The position numbers were made by a program, and so were the translations under genes. Positions 49,139-57,513 of a DNA stretch of 64,000 nucleotides are shown here, piece by piece. The notes beneath the pieces are model-generated. The model saw nothing but the letters and a program-made list of their open reading frames with translations, had not been told where the DNA came from and did no database searches. Numbering within the stretch: position 1 is the first letter of the stretch; every line of letters starts with the position of its first letter. The DNA comes from Superficieibacter electus (GTDB lineage Bacteria > Pseudomonadota > Gammaproteobacteria > Enterobacterales > Enterobacteriaceae), in contig NZ_PQGD01000014.1 of assembly GCF_002915575.1 (NCBI RefSeq), positions 111,947 to 175,946 on the forward strand, given 5' to 3'.

Positions 49139-49744
49139 TTATGACGTGCGCCCCACAATCCTTTCGGCAGACGACAAGAAAGGGGAATATCGATTATCCA
49201 TCCGCAGCTTAAGCCGGATATTGCGCTTATAGGTGTATACCGTTTTCCCGCTGATACTGAGCATTCCGGCAATAAGTGGATTGCTTACGCCCTCCAGCCA
49301 CAACGACAATACTTTCTCTTCCTGCCGCGTTAATAACGGGCTGATAGTATGCGTGTAGTTTAGCCACGGGCGTGAACTTAATGCAGACTCAATCATATTC
49401 TTAATATGCTGCAACTGCGTTTTTTTGGAGAGAGTAACCAGTACCGCATCATGATGGGTAAAGTTTCGCGCAGGACGGTAGTGGAGCAAAATTACCTGGC
49501 TGCGCTCACCGCAGGCAGTAAACAGCGAAGCAATGAAATTGGCCTGGGAAGGGTCATCCTGAAAACCGCTCAAATCGGCGATAACCAGACTGGGTTGCCA
49601 GTGTTCAATATGCTCTTTTGCTAAAAAAAGGCTATTTAGACTGGTGACCATCACTGGCGCACTGAAGGTCTGTCCCTCTGTAAGCCATTTCTCAAGGCCA
49701 TAACGGCTAAACTGACAGCGGTCAATAATCAGGATTTTATACAT
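49139..49744 (-). CDS. ecnR: LuxR-type response-regulator-like protein EcnR
   Basis: A 201-residue regulator beginning MYKILIIDRCQFSRYGLEKW, with a receiver-like N-terminus (about 1-120) and a C-terminal LuxR helix-turn-helix (SPLLTRQEEKVLSLWLEGVS, then AGMLSISGKTVYTYKRNI). The ATG at 49744 is chosen over an in-frame GTG 10 codons upstream, although neither has a strong site. A gene of this type beside ecnB is known in Citrobacter and Salmonella (EcnR/EntR) but not E. coli K-12. It probably controls the convergent ecnB. The gene name is from recollection. Confidence 0.82.
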   Translation of the reverse strand: MYKILIIDRCQFSRYGLEKWLTEGQTFSAPVMVTSLNSLFLAKEHIEHWQPSLVIADLSGFQDDPSQANFIASLFTACGERSQVILLHYRPARNFTHHDAVLVTLSKKTQLQHIKNMIESALSSRPWLNYTHTISPLLTRQEEKVLSLWLEGVSNPLIAGMLSISGKTVYTYKRNIRLKLRMDNRYSPFLSSAERIVGRTS

Positions 49745-50040
49745 AGACGTTTCATAATCAAGGAGGAAAGACACATGTGTACCGCAATGGCAATGACGTC
49801 ATCATAATGAAGGCGGAAAAAGATAAAGGTGGGATTTACGCTGCGAAACAGGCGCATTTCTGACAATAACGCCGCAAATAATACTTAAGTTAAATAAAAT
49901 GGGTATAAGAAGCGTTGGCGAAATGGTATTCCAGAATGGAGGGAAATTGTCCGCCACGCAGGCATCTACAGAGATATCCCGCTTAAACGCCTGATTGAGT
50001 TTTGATACTACCAGGTTAAAATAGCATCTTCAATCAGCCT

Positions 50041-50084
50041 TACGGGACGACCCGTAAGCGCTTTCTACACCGGGGACGGCCCCG
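50041..50084 (+). ncRNA. Guanidine-II (mini-ykkC) riboswitch
   Basis: Two small hairpins, TACGGGACGACCCGTA (50041-50056) and CGGGGACGGCCCCG (50071-50084), each carry the ACGR loop that defines the guanidine-II motif. They lie 14 bases before the gdx ATG. In this class, guanidine binds both loops, brings the hairpins together and frees the ribosome-binding site (GGAG at about 50089) of the exporter gene. Confidence 0.9.
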
Positions 50085-50097
50085 TACTGGAGCCAAT

Positions 50098-50415
50098 ATG
50101 TCCTGGTTAATTCTTGTTATTGCTGGTCTTCTTGAGGTTGTCTGGGCTATCGGGTTGAAATATACCCACGGTTTTAGCCGCCTGACACCGAGCGTTATCA
50201 CGCTGGTCGCTATGTTTTTCAGTTTTGCATTGCTGGCATGGGCAATGAAAACACTACCGGTCGGTACCGCTTATGCAGTCTGGACCGGAATTGGCGCAGT
50301 TGGCGCGGCGATTACCGGTATTGTGTTGTTTGGTGAGTCAGCAAACCCGGCGCGTATCGTAAGCCTTTTATTGATTGTCGCCGGGATTATTGGCCTGAAA
50401 CTCAGCACGCCTTAA
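50098..50415 (+). CDS. gdx: Guanidinium exporter Gdx (SugE)
   Basis: A 105-residue small multidrug resistance protein with four membrane helices and the key Glu13 in [12 protein letters not shown]. The Gdx subgroup exports guanidinium ion with protons. The guanidine-II riboswitch directly upstream supports this substrate rather than a broad quaternary-ammonium role. Its stop overlaps the stop of blc by 4 bases on the opposite strand. Confidence 0.96.
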   Translation: MSWLILVIAGLLEVVWAIGLKYTHGFSRLTPSVITLVAMFFSFALLAWAMKTLPVGTAYAVWTGIGAVGAAITGIVLFGESANPARIVSLLLIVAGIIGLKLSTP

Positions 50416-50942
50416 TGCGGCTGATCGACCCAGATTAGCTTCTCAACCGCAAAACCCTGCCGGGTCGCGGTATCCAGCATCTGCTGCTTCATTTCTTTAG
50501 AAATGGTCGGCGTTCTGGAGAGTATCCACAGATAATCGCGATCCGGCCCGCAAACCAGCGCATGCTGGTACTCTTTATCCAGCGCGATAATATTGTACCC
50601 GCCGTAGAACGGGCCGAAGAACGAGACCTTCAGCGCGGCCCGGCCAGGATCGCCGGTAAAATACGCTTTCCCGATCGACTGCTGCCACATTCCACGATCC
50701 GGGTTATAGCCGCGGTTAATTACCCGTAGTCCGCCATCGTCACGCAAACTATAGGTAGCCGTGACGCGCTCTAACCCTCGCTCAAAACGATGATCGAAAC
50801 GGGCAATTTCATACCAGGTGCCGAGATAGCGCTGAACATTGAAATTATTAATAACGGTGACACCGGCAGGGGGCGTCGGTGAGCTACAGGCAACCAGCAA
50901 AAACGCCGCAGCGGCAGTGGCGACAACAGGCAGCAAACGCAT
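50412..50942 (-). CDS. blc: Outer-membrane lipocalin Blc
   Basis: A 176-residue lipoprotein with signal peptide and lipobox (LLVAC), then the lipocalin fold with motif [19 protein letters not shown] and a C-terminal Arg-rich strand. It binds lysophospholipids and is stress-induced (sigma-S) in E. coli. It lies between gdx (convergent) and frdD (same strand, 108 bases upstream); in E. coli and C. freundii ampC is found in that gap, but not here. Confidence 0.95.
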   Translation of the reverse strand: MRLLPVVATAAAAFLLVACSSPTPPAGVTVINNFNVQRYLGTWYEIARFDHRFERGLERVTATYSLRDDGGLRVINRGYNPDRGMWQQSIGKAYFTGDPGRAALKVSFFGPFYGGYNIIALDKEYQHALVCGPDRDYLWILSRTPTISKEMKQQMLDTATRQGFAVEKLIWVDQPH

Positions 50943-51012
50943 GGTATTTTCCTTGCAGGTTTTTTAGCTAAGTGTAGAACCTGGTAGAAAAAATTGCTGT
51001 GCCGGAAAAGAA

Positions 51013-51045
51013 AAATCGCCCCCGCATTGTGTAATGAGAGGGCGT
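51013..51045 (-). terminator. frd operon terminator (ampC-attenuator type)
   Basis: On the minus strand GCCCTCTCATT-ACAC-AATGCGGGGGC is followed by GATTTTTC, a stem with two mismatches and a T-run just after the frdD stop. In E. coli the same hairpin doubles as the ampC attenuator. Confidence 0.75.
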
Positions 51046-51050
51046 ACAGA

Positions 51051-51410
51051 TTAGATAAAGATCACGCCTACCAGCGCCACGATGGTGAGGATGGCAGCCA
51101 GCCCGTAAAACACCCATTTACCGTTAGGTACGTGGATTTTCAGGTCATGCATCATATGGTGGAGGCGGTGCAGTCCACACCATAGCGGCAGCGAAATCAT
51201 CAAAAAGATAAAGGCGCGTCCGATCAGGCTGTGGGCAAAGGCCAGCACGCGATCGTAGCCGAGCGCGTCACCTGGATAGAACCCCAGAGGCAGCATAATG
51301 CCAACCAGCAGTACGATCACCGGGGCGACAATAGCGCACCACATGCCGCCTGCGCCAAAGAGTCCCCAGAAAACCGGCTCGTCAGAACGTTTTGGATTGG
51401 GATGGATCAT
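51051..51410 (-). CDS. frdD: Fumarate reductase membrane anchor FrdD
   Basis: A 119-residue protein, the E. coli length, beginning [20 protein letters not shown] (ATG at 51410; upstream extension rejected). Three membrane helices; with FrdC it anchors the FrdAB dimer and forms the menaquinol site. It ends the frdABCD operon; a terminator follows. Confidence 0.97.
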   Translation of the reverse strand: MIHPNPKRSDEPVFWGLFGAGGMWCAIVAPVIVLLVGIMLPLGFYPGDALGYDRVLAFAHSLIGRAFIFLMISLPLWCGLHRLHHMMHDLKIHVPNGKWVFYGLAAILTIVALVGVIFI

Positions 51411-51420
51411 GTGGCTCTCC

Positions 51421-51816
51421 TTACCAGAACAGGGCAACGGCTAAGATAACGACGGTGACGATAGCGGTCACGACCCACAGCCCGGAAATCACCGGTGCTG
51501 GCCCCAGTTTTTCATCTTTGACAATAATATTGGCGGCTTTAGGTGCCAGTTCAAACCAGGTTTTGGTATGAAGCAATGCCGCCGCCAGCGCGATCAGATT
51601 GAGGATGATAATCACCGGGTTTTGCAGAAAGCTGACAAACCCGGCCCAGGGTTCCGGCCCGTGTTTCAGCGCAAAAAGCCCGTAAATCAGCTCAATACTG
51701 AACCAGACTGCCATAATCGCCGTGCCTTCACGCAGCATATAGAAGCGATAAAACGGCAGGTTTTTCCACCAGTTCGTCGGCATCGGCCGAACGTACGGTT
51801 TGCGTTTAGTCGTCAT
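51421..51816 (-). CDS. frdC: Fumarate reductase membrane anchor FrdC
   Basis: A 131-residue, three-helix membrane protein beginning [20 protein letters not shown], the same length as E. coli FrdC. The conserved Glu of [16 protein letters not shown] lies near the quinol site. It starts 10 bases after frdB and ends 10 before frdD. Confidence 0.97.
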   Translation of the reverse strand: MTTKRKPYVRPMPTNWWKNLPFYRFYMLREGTAIMAVWFSIELIYGLFALKHGPEPWAGFVSFLQNPVIIILNLIALAAALLHTKTWFELAPKAANIIVKDEKLGPAPVISGLWVVTAIVTVVILAVALFW

Positions 51817-51826
51817 AGTGCACTCC

Positions 51827-52561
51827 TTAGCGTGGTTTCAGGGTGGCGATAAGAAAGTCTTTCGAGCTTTCCACTTTACCCTGCTGAATGGCGGCTGCCG
51901 GATCGACATGTTTCGGGCAGACTTCAGAGCAATAGCCGACAAACGTGCAGCTCCACACGCCGTTCTGACCGTTAAGCTGTGCCATACGCTCTTTTTTGCC
52001 GTGGTCGCGGCTATCTTCGTTATACCGGTGCGCCAGGGTGATAGCCGCCGGGCCGATAAATTCCGGGTTCAGACCAAACTGTGGACAGGCCGCGTAGCAC
52101 AGACCGCAGTTAATGCAGCCGGAGAACTGGTGATACTTCGCCATCTGTGCTGGTGTCTGGGTGTTGGGGCCCTGATCCGGTGTGCGTCCATTGCCAATAA
52201 TATACGGCTTGATAGCTTCCAGACTCTCGATAAAGTGGGTCATGTCGACTACCAGATCGCGTTCGACAGGGAAGTTACCCAGCGCTTCCACTTTCAGACC
52301 GTGGGTGTAGTCGCGCAGAAAGGTTTTACAGGCCAGTTTGGGGACTTTATTGACCATCATGCCGCAGGAGCCGCAGATTGCCATCCGGCAGGACCAGCGA
52401 TAGCTCAAATCCGGCGCGAGGTTGTCTTTAATATAGCCCAGCGCATCAAGTAGTGAGGTCTGCTCATCGAAAGGCACCTCGTAGAATGCGCTATGAGGCG
52501 CGGTATCCGTTTCCGGATTGTAGCGCACCACCTCGACTTTCATTGTTTGCATCTCAGCCAT
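51827..52561 (-). CDS. frdB: Fumarate reductase iron-sulfur subunit FrdB
   Basis: A 244-residue subunit, the E. coli length. The ATG at 52561 ([19 protein letters not shown]) overlaps the frdA end by 8 bases and fixes the start. The [2Fe-2S] cysteines ([10 protein letters not shown]), [4Fe-4S] ([12 protein letters not shown]) and [3Fe-4S] (CSEVCP) ligands are intact. It passes electrons from menaquinol via FrdCD to FrdA. Confidence 0.98.
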   Translation of the reverse strand: MAEMQTMKVEVVRYNPETDTAPHSAFYEVPFDEQTSLLDALGYIKDNLAPDLSYRWSCRMAICGSCGMMVNKVPKLACKTFLRDYTHGLKVEALGNFPVERDLVVDMTHFIESLEAIKPYIIGNGRTPDQGPNTQTPAQMAKYHQFSGCINCGLCYAACPQFGLNPEFIGPAAITLAHRYNEDSRDHGKKERMAQLNGQNGVWSCTFVGYCSEVCPKHVDPAAAIQQGKVESSKDFLIATLKPR

Positions 52562-54344
52562 GCGTCGTCTCCTTCTTCTCGGCGGCTTCCGACTCTGCGC
52601 CATACACACGTTTTGCCGGTGGCAGAGTGGTGATCTTCACGTCGCTATACTCCAGGCGAGTGGTGCCGTCCGCATCACGGAAGGCAAGGGTATGCTTAAG
52701 GAAATTCACGTCGTCACGTTCGGTGCAACCTTCATCAAGACGCTGATGCGCGCCGCGCGACTCCTTACGGGCGAGGGCGGAGTGCGCCATGCATTCTGCG
52801 ACGTTCAGCCCATGACCCAGCTCGATGGTATAAAGCAGGTCGGTATTGAAGACGCTGGAAGTATCGGTAATGCGCACCTGTTTGAAGCGTTCCTGAAGCT
52901 CGGCGAGCTTATCGACGGTTTTCTGCATTAGCTCTGGCGTACGGTAAATGCCGCAACCCTCTTCCATCGACATGCCCATCTCATCGCGGATTTTCGCCCA
53001 GTTTTCCGTACCCTGCTGATTAAGCAGATTTTTCAGACGCTGCTCAACGTCGGCCGCCTGTGCATCAAGTGCGGCGGTATTATCTGCACTGGTTGACGCT
53101 GCGCGCGCCATCGCCTGCTCGCCTGCCAGTTTGCCAAACACCACCAGCTCCGCCAGCGAGTTAGAGCCAAGACGGTTAGCGCCGTGCAGACCTACGGAGG
53201 AACATTCACCGACGGCGAACAGCCCCTGAATGCGCGTTTCACAGTTTTGGTCGGTCTCAATGCCGCCCATGGTGTAGTGGGCCGTCGGGCGCACCGGGAT
53301 CGGATCTTTCACCGGATCGACGCCCACATAAGCTTTTGCCAGCTCGCAGATAAACGGCAGACGTTCGAGAATTTTCTTCTCGCCGAGATGACGCAGGTCG
53401 AGATAGACCACATCGCCGCGCGGCGTGGCGATAGTGTTGCCTTTGCGCCATTCGTGCCAGAAGGCCTGGGAAACTTTATCGCGCGGTCCCAGCTCCATAT
53501 ATTTGTTTTTCGGCTCGCCCAGCGGCGTTTCCGGCCCCATACCGTAATCCTGAAGATAACGATAGCCGTCTTTATTGACCAGGATACCGCCTTCACCACG
53601 GCAGCCCTCGGTCATTAAAATGCCGGAGCCCGGCAGGCCGGTAGGGTGATACTGAACAAATTCCATATCCCGCAGCGGGACGCCGTGACTCAGCACCATA
53701 CCCATCCCGTCGCCGGTTACGATGCCGCCATTGGTGTTATAGCGATAAACCCGGCCCGCGCCGCCAGTGGCCATGACCACCGCACCGGCGCGAATTTGCA
53801 CCAGCGTGCCTTCCATCATGTTCATTGCCACCAGTCCACGCGCCAGTCCGTCATCGACCAGAATGTCGAGGACGAAATGCTCGTCAAAGCGCTGGATCTG
53901 AGGAAATTGCAGGGAGGTCTGGAAGAGGGTGTGCAGCATGTGGAAACCGGTTTTATCGGCGGCAAACCAGGTGCGCTCAATTTTCATACCGCCAAAACGA
54001 CGCACGTTGACGCTACCGTCAGGCCGACGGCTCCACGGGCAGCCCCACTGCTCAAGCTGGGTCATTTCAGTAGGGCAGTGATGCACGAAGTAGTCCACGA
54101 CATCCTGCTCACACAGCCAGTCACCACCAGCAACGGTGTCGTGGAAATGGTACTCGAAGCTGTCATGATCCTGTGTGACTGCTGCCGACCCACCTTCAGC
54201 GGCAACAGTGTGGCTACGCATGGGATAGACTTTTGAAATCAGTGCGATTTTAGCGTCAGGTCTGGCCTGTGCTGCGGCAATAGCAGCACGTAATCCTGCG
54301 CCGCCAGCGCCTATAATGGCAATATCGGCTTGAAAAGTATGCAC
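52554..54344 (-). CDS. frdA: Fumarate reductase flavoprotein FrdA
   Basis: A 596-residue flavoprotein (E. coli 602). It starts with GTG at 54344 after TCTGGAGGAAC, as in E. coli, encoding [20 protein letters not shown] with the FAD dinucleotide fold. The FAD-linking His of [10 protein letters not shown] and the active-site residues around [15 protein letters not shown] are present. It reduces fumarate to succinate in anaerobic respiration. The C-terminal tail ([14 protein letters not shown]) is variable in the family. Confidence 0.98.
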   Translation of the reverse strand: MHTFQADIAIIGAGGAGLRAAIAAAQARPDAKIALISKVYPMRSHTVAAEGGSAAVTQDHDSFEYHFHDTVAGGDWLCEQDVVDYFVHHCPTEMTQLEQWGCPWSRRPDGSVNVRRFGGMKIERTWFAADKTGFHMLHTLFQTSLQFPQIQRFDEHFVLDILVDDGLARGLVAMNMMEGTLVQIRAGAVVMATGGAGRVYRYNTNGGIVTGDGMGMVLSHGVPLRDMEFVQYHPTGLPGSGILMTEGCRGEGGILVNKDGYRYLQDYGMGPETPLGEPKNKYMELGPRDKVSQAFWHEWRKGNTIATPRGDVVYLDLRHLGEKKILERLPFICELAKAYVGVDPVKDPIPVRPTAHYTMGGIETDQNCETRIQGLFAVGECSSVGLHGANRLGSNSLAELVVFGKLAGEQAMARAASTSADNTAALDAQAADVEQRLKNLLNQQGTENWAKIRDEMGMSMEEGCGIYRTPELMQKTVDKLAELQERFKQVRITDTSSVFNTDLLYTIELGHGLNVAECMAHSALARKESRGAHQRLDEGCTERDDVNFLKHTLAFRDADGTTRLEYSDVKITTLPPAKRVYGAESEAAEKKETTHG

Positions 54345-54428
54345 GACGTTCCTCCAGATTATTGTTATCTCACTGCGCGCCCGGCAGGCGGCAGCGAAAA
54401 CGTATCCACTGCTCCTTTATAGGTAACG

Positions 54429-54471
54429 AGTATACCCGTGGCGAAAGAAGGGAAATTTGACGCGTTCGATT
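54429..54471 (-). promoter_or_regulatory. frdA promoter with FNR-like site
   Basis: On the minus strand TCGAACGCGTCAAA (54457-54470), an imperfect match to TTGAT-N4-ATCAA, lies upstream of TATACT (54429-54434), a good -10. The E. coli frd promoter has the same layout with an FNR site of similar sequence. About 85 bases separate the -10 from the GTG start. Confidence 0.7.
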
Positions 54472-54642
54472 TTTTTGCGGTTCTTTATGATGATTTATCA
54501 TTAATACTGATGAATATAGCGTTCATGATTGCCCATGATGGACTATTCGTGTCGATCGCGGGACGATGTGTTGTACAAAATTTGTCTCCGGATGGCGGAA
54601 CGAGTAGACTTCGTGCCCTTAGCAAAAAACGGAGACATCACC

Positions 54643-55620
54643 ATGAGCGAGACGGCAACCTGGCAGCCGAGCGCGTCCATTCCTAACCTGTTGAAACGTG
54701 CGAAAATAATGACCGAAATCCGTCGTTTTTTTGCCGACCGGGGCGTACTGGAGGTGGAAACGCCCTGCATGAGCCAGGCGACGGTCACGGACATCCATTT
54801 GTTTCCGTTCGAAACCCGTTTTGTCGGCCCCGGCCATTCTCAGGGGATGAATCTGTATCTGATGACCAGCCCGGAATACCACATGAAGCGCCTGCTTGCT
54901 GCGGGCTGCGGTCCGGTCTATCAGCTTTGCCGTAGTTTCCGGAATGAAGAGATGGGACGCCACCATAACCCCGAGTTCACCATGCTGGAGTGGTACCGTC
55001 CGCACTATGACATGTATCGTCTGATGAATGAGGTCGATGATTTACTGCAACAGGTGCTGGAATGCCCGGCGGCGGAAACGCTCTCCTATCAGCAGGCGTT
55101 TCAGCGCCATCTGGAAATCGATCCGCTTTCTGCCGATAAAACCCAGCTTCGTCAGGTGGCAGCGAAACTCGATCTCAGCAATATTGCCGAGACCGAAGAA
55201 GATCGCGATACCCTGTTGCAACTGCTGTTTGCAATGGGCGTCGAGCCGCATATTGGTAAAGAGCGCCCGGCGTTTGTGTATCATTTCCCGGCAAGCCAGG
55301 CCTCACTGGCGCAGATCAGTACGGAAGATCACCGCGTGGCGGAACGCTTCGAAGTCTATTTTAAAGGGCTTGAGCTGGCGAACGGCTTCCATGAGTTGAC
55401 CGACGCGCGTGAACAGCAACAGCGTTTTGAGCAGGACAATCGCAAACGCGCAGCGCGCGGCCTGGTGCAGCAGCCAATTGATGTTAATTTGCTGGAAGCG
55501 TTAAAAGCGGGCCTGCCTGACTGTTCTGGCGTGGCGCTGGGCGTGGACCGTTTAGTCATGCTGGCGCTGGGCGCGGAAAGTCTTGCTGAGGTGCTGGCGT
55601 TTAGTGTCGACCGTGCCTGA
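54643..55620 (+). CDS. epmA: EF-P-lysine ligase EpmA (GenX/PoxA/YjeA)
   Basis: A 325-residue paralogue of the lysyl-tRNA synthetase catalytic core, lacking the anticodon-binding domain. Class II motifs are visible ([35 protein letters not shown]). It attaches (R)-beta-lysine made by EpmB to Lys34 of EF-P. The ATG at 54643 follows ACGGAG; the frame extends upstream but the family starts at [10 protein letters not shown]. It is divergent from frdA. Confidence 0.97.
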   Translation: MSETATWQPSASIPNLLKRAKIMTEIRRFFADRGVLEVETPCMSQATVTDIHLFPFETRFVGPGHSQGMNLYLMTSPEYHMKRLLAAGCGPVYQLCRSFRNEEMGRHHNPEFTMLEWYRPHYDMYRLMNEVDDLLQQVLECPAAETLSYQQAFQRHLEIDPLSADKTQLRQVAAKLDLSNIAETEEDRDTLLQLLFAMGVEPHIGKERPAFVYHFPASQASLAQISTEDHRVAERFEVYFKGLELANGFHELTDAREQQQRFEQDNRKRAARGLVQQPIDVNLLEALKAGLPDCSGVALGVDRLVMLALGAESLAEVLAFSVDRA

Positions 55621-55778
55621 TTTATTTTTATCCACTCCGGAAATAAACCTTTCCAGTACTTAAAACTGCCATTCCTGGTTTACATGGGGCATTTTACTGA
55701 CATGCCCCATTAAGTCACAATGTTTATCTGGTCTTCTGCTACCATCCGCCGCCGTTACATTCCCTTATGGATGGTTTT

Positions 55779-57263
55779 ATGACCCAACAGATAAAAAAAA
55801 TGAGCCTGATCGGGCTTATTCTGATGATATTTACTTCCGTTTTTGGCTTTGCCAATAGTCCTTCAGCCTACTTATTAATGGGCTACAGTGCCACGCCGTT
55901 CTATATCTTTTCCGCGCTGTTTTTCTTCATCCCGTTTGCTCTGATGATGGCGGAAATGGGCTCGGCCTATCGTAAGGAAGAGGGTGGCATCTATTCATGG
56001 ATGAACAAAAGCGTCGGGCCACGCTATGCGTTTATCGGCACCTTTATGTGGTTTTCATCCTATGTTGTCTGGATGGTGAGTACCGCTGCCAAAATTTGGG
56101 TCCCTTTTTCCACCTTTCTCTTCGGGGCAGACAGAACACAGATGTGGTCCTTCGCTGGCCTCAGTTCCACCCAGGTGGTGGGCATACTGGCGGTGCTGTG
56201 GATGCTGATGGTGACCTCAGTGGCATCGAAAGGCATTAATAAAATTGCGCGAATCACTGCGGTGGGCGGCATTGCCGTGATGTGCTTAAACCTGGTACTG
56301 CTGCTGGCAAGCATCGCCATTCTGTGTTTAAACGGCGGGCATTTTGCGCAGGAGGTGAATTTTGCGGCCTCGCCAAATCCCGGCTATCAATCGGGGCTGG
56401 CCATGCTCTCTTTCGTCGTCTTTGCCATCTTTGCGTTCGGCGGGATCGAGGCGGTCGGCGGGCTGGTGGATAAAACAGAAAAGCCAGAAAAGAACTTTGC
56501 CCGAGGCATTGTTTTTGCTGCGGTCGTAATTTCGGTTGGCTACTCGCTGGCCATATTTTTATGGGGCGTGAGCACTAATTGGCAACAGGTGCTGAGCACT
56601 GGAACGACTAACCTCGGCAATATCACCTACGTGCTGATGAACAGCCTCGGGACGACGTTGGGGCAGGCCATGCATTTAACGCCGGAAAGCGCGGCGGTGA
56701 TGGGCATCTGGTTTGCCAGAATTACCGGTTTGTCGATGTTCCTGGCCTATACCGGCGCGTTTTTCACGCTGAGCTATTCGCCGCTGAAAGCGATTATTCA
56801 GGGCACACCTAAAGCGCTGTGGCCCGCGCCGATGACGCGGCTCAATCCACATGGCATGCCTGCAACCGCAATGTGGATGCAATGCGTGCTGGTAAGCCTG
56901 TTTATCCTGCTGGTTTCTTTCGGCGGCGACACCGCCTCAGCGTTTTATAACAAGCTTACGCTGATGGCGAACGTCTCCATGACGCTGCCGTATCTGTTCC
57001 TCGCGCTGGCGTTTCCTTTCTTCAAGGCTCGTCAGGGGCTGGACCGCCCGTTTGTGATTTTTAAAAGTCGTTTTAGCACGCTTCTGGCAACGGCAATCGT
57101 GGTGCTGATCGTTTCTTTCGCCAATATTTTTACGGTCATTGATCCGGTTATTGAGTCTCAGGACTGGAGCAGTACACTATGGATGGTCGGCGGACCGATT
57201 TTCTTCTCGCTGCTGGCGATGGTGATTTATGAGATCTACCGTTGTCGTACAAGTCGCTTGTGA
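55779..57263 (+). CDS. yjeM: APC family inner-membrane transporter YjeM
   Basis: A 494-residue amino acid/polyamine/organocation-type transporter with about 12 membrane segments. The ATG at 55779 gives MTQQIKKMSLIGLILMIFTS, aligning with E. coli YjeM; an ATG four codons upstream is less consistent. The GFANSPSAY loop of TM1 corresponds to the substrate-binding unwound helix. Substrate unknown. A hairpin and a tandem repeat array follow. Confidence 0.93.
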   Translation: MTQQIKKMSLIGLILMIFTSVFGFANSPSAYLLMGYSATPFYIFSALFFFIPFALMMAEMGSAYRKEEGGIYSWMNKSVGPRYAFIGTFMWFSSYVVWMVSTAAKIWVPFSTFLFGADRTQMWSFAGLSSTQVVGILAVLWMLMVTSVASKGINKIARITAVGGIAVMCLNLVLLLASIAILCLNGGHFAQEVNFAASPNPGYQSGLAMLSFVVFAIFAFGGIEAVGGLVDKTEKPEKNFARGIVFAAVVISVGYSLAIFLWGVSTNWQQVLSTGTTNLGNITYVLMNSLGTTLGQAMHLTPESAAVMGIWFARITGLSMFLAYTGAFFTLSYSPLKAIIQGTPKALWPAPMTRLNPHGMPATAMWMQCVLVSLFILLVSFGGDTASAFYNKLTLMANVSMTLPYLFLALAFPFFKARQGLDRPFVIFKSRFSTLLATAIVVLIVSFANIFTVIDPVIESQDWSSTLWMVGGPIFFSLLAMVIYEIYRCRTSRL

Positions 57264-57286
57264 CCGGGCGCGGATAGTTGCCTTTC

Positions 57287-57318
57287 CCTGAAGGGAGGCG
57301 TGAAAACCTCCCTTCAGG
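57287..57318. terminator. Perfect 12-bp hairpin downstream of yjeM
   Basis: CCTGAAGGGAGG and CCTCCCTTCAGG are exact inverted arms with an 8-base loop, 24 bases after the yjeM stop. Neither side has a T-run, so it may protect the 3' end rather than terminate. Confidence 0.5.
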
Positions 57319-57324
57319 TGGCAA

Positions 57325-57502
57325 AAAACGTTACGCCGCGGAACGTTGTGCCTGGCGGCGCTGCGCTTGCACAGGCCTACATTTTCTGAAAACGTTACGC
57401 CGCGGGACATTGTGCCTGGCGGCGCTGCGCTTGCACAGGCCTACATTTTCTGAAAACGTTACGCCGTGGAACGTTATGCCTGGCGGCGCTGCGCTTGCAC
57501 AG
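57325..57502. repeat. Tandem array of REP-like units, 64-bp period
   Basis: Units begin at 57325, 57389 and 57453, each AAAACGTTACGCCG followed by GCCTGGCGGCGCTGCGCTTG and CACAGGCCTACATTTTCTG; the third is cut short. The core GCCTGGCGGCGCTGCGCTTG resembles enterobacterial REP (Y-type) sequence. It fills the gap between convergent yjeM and mscM. Confidence 0.85.
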
Positions 57503-57513
57503 CTAAATGTTAA

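Noticed and set aside
57325-57502. Possible small CRISPR array
   Set aside because: The whole 64-base unit is repeated, with no variable spacers and no cas genes nearby.
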